From: DAITQM01 sp036832975
GTDB taxonomy: Bacteria; Pseudomonadota; Gammaproteobacteria; Xanthomonadales; Wenzhouxiangellaceae
Reading direction: 5' to 3'
DNA length: 40,121 bases
NCBI GenBank assembly: GCA_036832975.1
Contig: DAITQM010000027.1
Coordinates: 1-40,121 of the forward strand
The notes beneath the pieces were generated by a model. It saw only the letters and a list, made by a program, of their open reading frames with translations. It did not search any database and was not told the origin of the DNA. The position numbers and the translations under genes were made by a program. Shown in pieces: positions 33,757 to 40,121 of this stretch. Position 1 is the stretch's first letter. Each line of letters starts with the position of its first letter.

Positions 33757-34745
33757 CGCACTGGCTGCACGGGATCTGGTATCAGGGCGCAGCGGTGCCG
33801 GCTGGTCTGGCGGTGCTGGAATGGTTCCACCGCCTGTGGCGCCGGTGGTTTCCCGGCCGCCGCCGCCGCCCGCCGCGGCGATCGGGCCCCGTGGTGGTCG
33901 TCATCGGCAACCTCACTGCGGGGGGAAGCGGCAAGACGCCGCTGGTGATACACCTGGCGCATTTTTTTGCAGCCCGCGGCCTGGTCACCGGAGTGATCAC
34001 CCGCGGTTATGGCGGCCGGCGCCGCCGGCCGCGGCGGGTCGATCCCGGCGCCGACCCGCGGTTCGAGGGCGATGAGAGCGTGCTGCTGGCGCAACAGTGT
34101 CGCGGCCCGGTGTGGGCCGGCCGCGACCGGCGCGCCGCGCTGCGCGCGCTGACCGCCGCCGCCGCCGTTCAGGTCGTGCTCGCCGACGACGGCTTGCAGC
34201 ACCGCGCCTTGCCGCGGGATCTCGAAATCTGCCTGATCGACGGCGAGCGCGGCCTTGGCAACGGCCGCCTGCTGCCCGCCGGACCGCTGCGCGACCCGCC
34301 GGAGAGGCTCGCCGAGTGCGACCGGGTTGTGTACAAAGGCTGCCAGGCGCCGGGTTTGCCGCTCGGCGCCGTGATGAAACTGGGACTGGGCCCGGCGATC
34401 CGTCTCGCCGATGGCGCGACCCGGCCACTTTGCGACTGGCAGGGGATGCCGGTCCAGGCGCTCGCCGCGATCGCCGATCCCGAATCTTTTTTCCACCGCT
34501 TGTTGGCCCTCGGCCTGATCGTCCACCGCCAGGCGTTTCCCGATCATCATTTTTTTACCACCGCCGATCTCGCCGGACTCGATCCTGAAATGCCGGTCTT
34601 GATGACCGCCAAGGACGCCGTCAAGTGGCCGCGCGGCACGGCCTTCGACGCCTGGCAGGTGCCGCTGGAAACCGTCTTGCCGCCAGCCTTCGAGGACTGG
34701 CTGAACGACGCCGTACACCGCCTGCTTGACTCGGGACAGTCATGA
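33741..34745 (+). CDS. lpxK: Tetraacyldisaccharide 4'-kinase
   Basis: 334 residues. An N-terminal amphipathic and basic region is followed by the P-loop VVVIGNLTAGGSGKTPLV, then GVITRGYGGR, EGDESVLLAQ, VLADDGLQHRAL and MTAKDAVKW. It phosphorylates the lipid A disaccharide at the 4' position on the inner face of the membrane. Its first 16 bp overlap the end of msbA. kdsB follows after 67 bp. Confidence 0.95.
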   Translation: MRRRLTHWLHGIWYQGAAVPAGLAVLEWFHRLWRRWFPGRRRRPPRRSGPVVVVIGNLTAGGSGKTPLVIHLAHFFAARGLVTGVITRGYGGRRRRPRRVDPGADPRFEGDESVLLAQQCRGPVWAGRDRRAALRALTAAAAVQVVLADDGLQHRALPRDLEICLIDGERGLGNGRLLPAGPLRDPPERLAECDRVVYKGCQAPGLPLGAVMKLGLGPAIRLADGATRPLCDWQGMPVQALAAIADPESFFHRLLALGLIVHRQAFPDHHFFTTADLAGLDPEMPVLMTAKDAVKWPRGTAFDAWQVPLETVLPPAFEDWLNDAVHRLLDSGQS

Positions 34746-34812
34746 ACTGGAGCAGAATTCGGCACGGATTTCGCCCTGCAGCCCACCGCCGGCCGCAAGC
34801 GGAGTGGCCGGT

Positions 34813-35562
34813 ATGACGGTGCGACTGGTCATACCCGCCCGGTCGGCCTCAACCCGCTTGCCGGGCAAGTTACTGGCCGACGTCCACGGCCGGCCGGTGC
34901 TCGAATGGACCTGGCGGCGGGCCGTGGCGAGCGACGCCGGCGAAGTGCTGATCGCTGCCGCCGACGATGACATCCTCGCCGCGGCTGGCGCGTTCGGCGC
35001 CCGGTCGGTGCTGGTCGCCGGCGATTTTGCCAGCGGCACCGAACGCCTTGCGGCGCTGGCGCGCCGCGCAAGGTGGCCGGCCGATGATCTGGTGGTCAAT
35101 CTCCAAGGGGATGAACCGTTGATGCCGGCGGCCTGTCTCCGTCAGATCGTCCAGTTGGCGAGCGGGCATTCCGGTGCGGTATGGAGCCTGTATACGATCC
35201 TCTCCGCACGGGATGAGTTAGACAATCCGGCGGTGGTCAAGGTCGTGCTCGGCGAAGACGGCCGGGCGCTGTATTTCTCCCGCGCCGCCATCCCGCATCC
35301 GGCCGCCGGCCCGGCGGCGCTGGAGGGTGGGCACTGGCGCCGCCACGTCGGCCTGTACGCTTACCGGGTCCGGCAACTGCTCGATTTCGCCGCCTTGCCG
35401 CCGGTGGCTTGCGAGCGTATCGAAGCACTGGAACAGTTGCGCCTGATCGCCCACGGCCGGCCGCTTTGCCTTGCCGCCGCCGCGGCCCCGGTGCCGGCCG
35501 GCGTCGACACGGCGCGCGATCTCGCTCGCCTGCGGGCTTTGCCGCCCGACTGTTTTGCCTAA
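34813..35562 (+). CDS. kdsB: CMP-Kdo synthetase
   Basis: 249 residues from the ATG at 34813; the frame is open further upstream, but MTVRLVIPARSASTRLPGK is the family start. Motifs: VVNLQGDEPLMP (nucleotide and metal site), ALYFSRAAIPHP and RHVGLYAYR. It activates Kdo with CTP for attachment to lipid A. The 67 bp upstream hold no gene I can recognise; E. coli has ycaQ and ycaR at this position. Confidence 0.95.
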   Translation: MTVRLVIPARSASTRLPGKLLADVHGRPVLEWTWRRAVASDAGEVLIAAADDDILAAAGAFGARSVLVAGDFASGTERLAALARRARWPADDLVVNLQGDEPLMPAACLRQIVQLASGHSGAVWSLYTILSARDELDNPAVVKVVLGEDGRALYFSRAAIPHPAAGPAALEGGHWRRHVGLYAYRVRQLLDFAALPPVACERIEALEQLRLIAHGRPLCLAAAAAPVPAGVDTARDLARLRALPPDCFA

Positions 35563-35578
35563 GACATACAATGAATTC

Positions 35579-37465
35579 ATGTCTCGAACGATGCAGCGCA
35601 AGAAGGCGATGCCGGATCCGCCGCCGGCCGCGGCCAGGCGCCAGGCGGCGCCCGGAGGGGCGTTCGACGGCGCCGCGGCGGCCGCGGCGCTGCCGGAGAT
35701 GCCCGGCGTTTATCTGTTTCGCGATGCTCAGGGCCGTCTCCTTTATGTCGGCAAAGCGGCCAATCTCCGGCGCCGGGTGGCGAGTTATTTCGACCGGCGC
35801 GACAAACAGCCGCGGCTCGCCCGCCTGCGCGAACAGACGCAATTTATCGACTACCAGCGCACCGCCAGTGCCGCCGAGGCGCTGCTCCTCGAAAACGAAT
35901 GGATCAAGACCCACCGGCCGCGCTATAACATCCGGCTGCGCGACGACAAAAGTTATCCTTTCATCCGCGTCGACGGCACCGGGGCTTTTCCGCGCCTGTC
36001 GTTCCACCGCGGCGCGCGCCGCCCGCCCGATGTTTATTTCGGGCCTTACGTCAACGCCCAGGCGGTGCGGCAGACGCTCGACACTCTGTTTCGCGTTTTT
36101 CGTCTAAGGCAGTGCCCGGATTCGGTTTTCGCGCACCGCACCCGGCCCTGCCTGCAATATCAAATCGGCCGTTGCTCGGCGCCCTGTGTCGGATTGATCG
36201 ACGCGGCGGCGTACCGTCGCGATCTCGAACAGGCCGAACGCTGGCTCGCCGGGCAGAGCGCCCCGGTGCACGAAGAATTGAACGGCCTGATGGCCGCGGC
36301 GGCGGCGCAGCACGATTATGAACAGGCCGCGCTGTGGCGCGACCGGATCCGGACCCTGGCGGCGATGCAGGAGAAAACCGCGATCGCCGGCCAGCGCGGC
36401 GATATGGATGTGATCGCCCTGGCCGGCGAACGGGGAATGTATGCCGCCGCCGTGCAGTCGGTGCGCGACGGCCGCAATCAAGGTATCGCTTCGTGGCTGC
36501 TCCAGCACACCGCCGATTACACCGCGGCTGAAGTGTTGGCGGCGATCGTCGGCCAGTATTATGTGGACCGGGTGCCGCCGCGCGACATACTGCTCGACCG
36601 GCGGCCGGCCGAGCCGGCCTTGTGGAGTGAGGCGCTGGCGCGCCGGGCCGGACATCAAGTCCGTCTCGTCTGGCGGCCGCGGGCCGAGCGCGCCCGGCTG
36701 GTCGCGCTTGCCGCGAGTGCCGCCGAGCAGACGCTGACTGAACATTTTTCGCGGCTCGCCGGCGGCGAGCAGGCTTTGGACGCGGTGCAGAAACGATTGG
36801 CCCTGCCGGTGCCGCCGCGGCGGATCGAATGTTTCGATACCAGCCACCTGGGCGGCACCGAGATGGTGGCGGCCTGTACCGTGGCACTCGATGGCGATCT
36901 GGCACGGGCGGAATACCGGCGGTTTCACCTCCGGCAGACCCAACCGGGGGATGATTACGGGGCGCTCGCCGAAGTGCTCGGCCGCCGTTACCGCGGCGGC
37001 GGCGAAAACCGTCCCGATCTGATTGTCATCGATGGCGGCAAGGGGCAGCTCGCCGCCGCCGGTGAGGTGCTCGCCGGCTGTGGACTGGGTGATATTCCAC
37101 TGCTCGGTCTGGCCAAAGGCCCGAGCCGCCGGACGGTGGACGAAGCCTGGTGGATCGCCGGTCGCGGTATCTGGCGGCCCGATGCCGCCGAAGGGGCCAC
37201 GGATCCCGGCACACGGCTGATCCGCCGCCTGCGCGACGAGGCGCACCGTTTCGCCATCACCGGCCAGCGTATCAGCCGCCACAAAAGCCGCAACCGTTCG
37301 CAACTCGAAGAGATCCCCGGCATCGGCCCGCGCCGCCGGCGCGAGCTGTTGACGCATTTCGGCGGTCTCGACGGCGTCCGCCAGGCCAGTATCGACCAGC
37401 TTGCCGCCGTCCCCGGCCTCAGCCGGCCACTGGCGGAGCGAATTTTTCAATCCCTGCGCCGCTGA
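35579..37465 (+). CDS. uvrC: Excinuclease ABC subunit C
   Basis: 628 residues from the ATG at 35579 (ATGs at 35591 and 35609 are alternatives; the first 30 residues are not conserved). GIY-YIG nuclease domain: MPGVYLFRDAQGRLLYVGKAAN, split by turns. Cysteine-rich patch: PCLQYQIGRCSAPCVG. UvrB-binding helix pair near 215-255. RNase H-like endonuclease: IECFDTSHLGG and LIVIDGGKGQL. Two HhH motifs: LEEIPGIGPRRRRELL and LAAVPGLSRPLAERI. It makes both incisions in nucleotide excision repair. It lies 16 bp after kdsB and is probably co-transcribed. Confidence 0.95.
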   Translation: MSRTMQRKKAMPDPPPAAARRQAAPGGAFDGAAAAAALPEMPGVYLFRDAQGRLLYVGKAANLRRRVASYFDRRDKQPRLARLREQTQFIDYQRTASAAEALLLENEWIKTHRPRYNIRLRDDKSYPFIRVDGTGAFPRLSFHRGARRPPDVYFGPYVNAQAVRQTLDTLFRVFRLRQCPDSVFAHRTRPCLQYQIGRCSAPCVGLIDAAAYRRDLEQAERWLAGQSAPVHEELNGLMAAAAAQHDYEQAALWRDRIRTLAAMQEKTAIAGQRGDMDVIALAGERGMYAAAVQSVRDGRNQGIASWLLQHTADYTAAEVLAAIVGQYYVDRVPPRDILLDRRPAEPALWSEALARRAGHQVRLVWRPRAERARLVALAASAAEQTLTEHFSRLAGGEQALDAVQKRLALPVPPRRIECFDTSHLGGTEMVAACTVALDGDLARAEYRRFHLRQTQPGDDYGALAEVLGRRYRGGGENRPDLIVIDGGKGQLAAAGEVLAGCGLGDIPLLGLAKGPSRRTVDEAWWIAGRGIWRPDAAEGATDPGTRLIRRLRDEAHRFAITGQRISRHKSRNRSQLEEIPGIGPRRRRELLTHFGGLDGVRQASIDQLAAVPGLSRPLAERIFQSLRR

Positions 37466-37592
37466 TCCGGAGCCACTCCTAACCTCCTTCGGTGGCACTC
37501 ATCCCGTCCTCGCAGGCCGCAGCTCCGAATCACCCATCCTATTTCATGACTGTCCCGGTTCAAGCCGGCGGCTTACAAACGCCTTTCGGGCG

Positions 37593-38378
37593 TCAAGGGG
37601 AGGGAAGGGGTTGCGGTACCAGGCGGTGGCAGCGGCTGGTGAGCCGGCCGTCGGCGGTCAGGCGAAATTCGCGCCAGCTCGGGCCGCGGCCGTCGGGGGT
37701 GAAACGCGGCTCGTCCCGCAAGCTGTTAACCGATGTCGCCGGCGTGCCGTACAGGCGGTAATGCCGCCGCCGGGCGATAAAGGCAAAATGGATATGACCG
37801 AAGGCGATGGCGCGCACGGCCGGCTGGTGGTCGGCGGCGGTGAGCAGAGCGGCGCCGTTGTGCAGGGGATAACGGTCGATCCACGGCGCCTGGACGGGCA
37901 GGGGATGGTGGTGCACGAAAATCAACGCCGGGCGGCCTGCGGGCAGGCGGTCGACGTGGTCGAGTTGGGAGGGGGCCAGATACCCGTCCGGCCGTCCGGG
38001 CTGCGTGCTGTCGAGCCCGAGAATCACCCACGGGCCGAGGGAGATCAGGTCGCCGGGCAGCGCTGCGACCGGCGCGAACGCAGCGCGCAGCAGACCGCGG
38101 TGATCGTGGTTGCCGGGCAGCACCAAAAGCGGCGCGCCGCTTTTGAGCAATAGCCGACGCAACCGGTGATAGACGGTAGCCGCCGGCGCCTCGGCCAGGT
38201 CGCCGCTGGCAACCAGCAGGTCCGGCGGCCGGCGGGTCAGGCGATGAACGATGCGTTCCAGGGAGTGGTCGGGATCGGCGCCGCGGTACAGCGTGCCCGG
38301 TGCCAGACCGAGGTGGCAGTCGGTGAGTTGTACGACGCGCCAGGCGGCGGCGTCGCGCCGCTTCGAATTGCGGTTCAT
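37593..38378 (-). CDS. cpdA: Metallophosphoesterase, probable cyclic AMP phosphodiesterase
   Basis: 261 residues. The calcineurin-like motif series is complete: QLTDCHLG, VASGDLAE, LPGNHDHR, FVHHHPLP and AFGHIHFAF. Length and order match CpdA, which hydrolyses 3',5'-cAMP. CpdA-like enzymes with other substrates exist, so the substrate is inferred. It is convergent with uvrC and divergent from the binding-protein gene, which starts 86 bp away. Confidence 0.85.
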   Translation of the reverse strand: MNRNSKRRDAAAWRVVQLTDCHLGLAPGTLYRGADPDHSLERIVHRLTRRPPDLLVASGDLAEAPAATVYHRLRRLLLKSGAPLLVLPGNHDHRGLLRAAFAPVAALPGDLISLGPWVILGLDSTQPGRPDGYLAPSQLDHVDRLPAGRPALIFVHHHPLPVQAPWIDRYPLHNGAALLTAADHQPAVRAIAFGHIHFAFIARRRHYRLYGTPATSVNSLRDEPRFTPDGRGPSWREFRLTADGRLTSRCHRLVPQPLPSP

Positions 38379-38464
38379 GGCGCGATGGTAGCCGATCAGG
38401 CAGCAGGCTGAAGCGGTGGGGCGGCACTGGTAAGATGCGACAGTCTTGTGGACGGATCGGCACG

Positions 38465-40121
38465 ATGCGTAATCCTTTTTTCAATGTGCTCGCGATGGCG
38501 CTGCTGATGGTGCCGGCCGCCTGTGACCGGCCGCCACCCGCCCCCGGTGGAGGGCCCGGGGAAGGCGCTTACCGTCATGCTCTCGACGGCGCGCCCGATT
38601 CGCTGGATCCGGTGCACGCTGCGAGCCAGTACGCCAATTTCGTTGTCGTCAACCTTTACGATACGCTTTACGCTTACCGTTATCTGGCCCGCCCCTATGT
38701 CCTCGAACCGAATCTGGCGGCGGCGCTGCCGGAGATTTCCGCCGACGGGTTGGTTTATCGTATTTCGCTTAAACAAGGCGTGTTGTTCCAGGACGACCCG
38801 GCGTTCGCCGGCGGCGATCGCGAACTGACCGCCGATGATGTTGTTTATTCCTTAAGCCGGCATTTCGAGCCCGCCGCGCGCTCGCGCGGCGCCTGGTTGT
38901 GGCACAACCGGATCGTCGGACTCGATGCCTGGGGAGCGGAGGGTGGCGATGCCGATGCGGAAATCGAAGGTCTGCGCGCCATCGACCGCTATACCGTGGA
39001 AATCCGCTTGCTGCGGCCTTATCCGCAGTTGGTCAACACGCTGGCGACCGGTTTCAGCGCCATTATCCCGCGCCGGGCGGTCGAATATTACGGCGCCGAT
39101 TTCGCCTTGCATCCGGTCGGTTCGGGGCCGTACCGGCTGGCGCATTTCGATTTGACGCGCGCCGTACTGGAACGTAATCCGGAATTCAGGTCCGAACCCT
39201 TCGCGCCGGCCGCCGAGGGCTACGACCCGGCGCTGCACGATCCGGCGATCGCAGCACTGGCCGGTCGCCCGCCGCCGTTTACCGATCGGATCGAACTCGA
39301 GTTCATCCTCGAAGACAGCGCCCGCTGGCAGGCGTTGCGCAGCGGCGAGTTGGACTACGCCCGGGTGCCGGCGGTGCATTTCGCCGAGGTTCTGGAAGCA
39401 CCCGGCGCGCCGGGTGAGCCGCTCGTGCTCAAGGCGCGCTGGCGTGATGCTTACCGGGTGCGGGCGCAAGCCGAAGCGGGTTTTGCGCGGCTCGATTTCA
39501 ATATGGACGACCCGCGGATCGGCGACCACGACGATCCACACATCGCCCGGCAGAACCGCGAGTTGCGGTGCGCGATACGCCAGGCGTTCGATTGGCCGGC
39601 CCGCAACGAGGCGCTTTATTTCAATATCGGTCAAGTGTATCCGGGCGTGATCCCGCCGTTTTTGCCCGAATACGATCCGGCGCTCGATGACACATCGATC
39701 CGCCGCGACCTGGACGCCGCCCGGAGCGTTATCATGGCGCGCCACGATTTTCCGGATCTCGAATACGGTTACGCCAGCAGTGTCGTCAACCGCCAGTTTT
39801 TCGAACAGTTCCGTGCTTTTATGGAAGAGGCCGGCTATCTCCGGCAGCGGATCAAGGCGCAGGTCTTTCCGGGGTTCGCCGATTTTCTGCGCGCCGTGCG
39901 CGAGCGGCAGGTGATGTTGATTTTCAGCGGCTGGAATATGGATTTTCCCGACGCCGAAAACATCATGCAGCTCTATTACGGCCCGAACAGTGCGCCGGGC
40001 GCCAATTACGCCAATTACCGTAACCCAGAGTATGACCAACTTTACGAAGCGGCCGCAGTGCTGCCGCCAGGCGGCGAGCGGACGGCGCTTTACCGGCGAA
40101 TGAACCGGATGCTGATCGATG
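38465..40121 (+). CDS. Extracellular solute-binding protein family 5 (3' end outside window)
   Basis: At least 552 residues from the ATG at 38465; the frame runs off the window with no stop. The signal is lipoprotein-like (MRNPFFNVLAMALLMVPAAC, lipidated Cys20). The family-5 pattern of oligopeptide/dipeptide binding proteins is clear: ALDGAPDSLDPVHAASQYANF, LYDTLYAY, LAAALPEISADGLVYRISLKQGV, LTADDVVYSLSRH, VGSGPYRLAHFD and, near the end, NYANYRNPEYDQLYEAA. It should deliver a peptide or similar ligand to an ABC importer whose other genes would lie to the right. The substrate cannot be told. Confidence 0.9.
   Translation, partial: MRNPFFNVLAMALLMVPAACDRPPPAPGGGPGEGAYRHALDGAPDSLDPVHAASQYANFVVVNLYDTLYAYRYLARPYVLEPNLAAALPEISADGLVYRISLKQGVLFQDDPAFAGGDRELTADDVVYSLSRHFEPAARSRGAWLWHNRIVGLDAWGAEGGDADAEIEGLRAIDRYTVEIRLLRPYPQLVNTLATGFSAIIPRRAVEYYGADFALHPVGSGPYRLAHFDLTRAVLERNPEFRSEPFAPAAEGYDPALHDPAIAALAGRPPPFTDRIELEFILEDSARWQALRSGELDYARVPAVHFAEVLEAPGAPGEPLVLKARWRDAYRVRAQAEAGFARLDFNMDDPRIGDHDDPHIARQNRELRCAIRQAFDWPARNEALYFNIGQVYPGVIPPFLPEYDPALDDTSIRRDLDAARSVIMARHDFPDLEYGYASSVVNRQFFEQFRAFMEEAGYLRQRIKAQVFPGFADFLRAVRERQVMLIFSGWNMDFPDAENIMQLYYGPNSAPGANYANYRNPEYDQLYEAAAVLPPGGERTALYRRMNRMLID

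Overview
The window is about 40 kb of a G+C-rich gammaproteobacterial chromosome. This is inferred from the glrK-lipoprotein-glrR (qseEGF-like) cluster, the recA-recX-alaS-csrA order, msbA-lpxK-kdsB for lipid A and Kdo, epmA, and a DsrC/Tus sulfur-relay operon. I cannot assign a genus. Two families of short non-coding mobile elements and the tail of an integron cassette array show that the left part has taken up foreign DNA.

Left end (1-8.7 kb). An AT-rich partial gene ends inside a clear attC site (313-367). A small membrane-protein cassette follows, then the sensor kinase GlrK, a QseG-like lipoprotein and the sigma-54 response regulator GlrR. A 403-bp element with perfect 20-bp inverted ends lies between the lipoprotein and glrR and supplies glrR's Shine-Dalgarno sequence and ATG. 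Next come an acidic secreted protein of unknown function (minus strand) and two exported EF-hand proteins (plus strand). The DNA between them holds three perfect TGTC-N10-GACA sites, the E. coli GlrR binding consensus, and a sigma-54-type promoter pointing each way. Each predicted transcript starts with a hairpin. I read this as a local GlrKR regulon of exported, probably calcium-binding proteins, and it is the most interesting thing in the window. A hipBA toxin-antitoxin pair with three operator-like repeats follows.

Middle minus-strand run (8.7-20.9 kb). In transcription order: bepA-type protease, phoB (with a Pho box), phoR, ppk, ppx, epmA, acnA and an MscS channel. PhoBR sits next to the enzymes that make and degrade polyphosphate. 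ppk/ppx and ppx/epmA overlap, which suggests translational coupling.

Right part (21.4-40.1 kb). A tusD-tusC gene fusion, a two-cysteine dsrC, a glutaredoxin and an NAD-type isocitrate dehydrogenase form a plus-strand group. thiD is on the minus strand, back to back with an outer-membrane barrel gene. Then recA (behind three 23-bp direct repeats), recX, alaS and csrA (leader with paired AGGA motifs). A tight envelope operon exbB-exbD-msbA-lpxK-kdsB runs into uvrC. A cpdA-like phosphodiesterase and a truncated extracellular solute-binding protein, transcribed away from each other, end the window.

A pair of related inverted-repeat elements (6861-6961 and 21006-21249) lie 14 kb apart in opposite orientation. 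The shorter one is an internally deleted version of the longer. No rRNA, tRNA, CRISPR array, transposase or integrase gene was seen.
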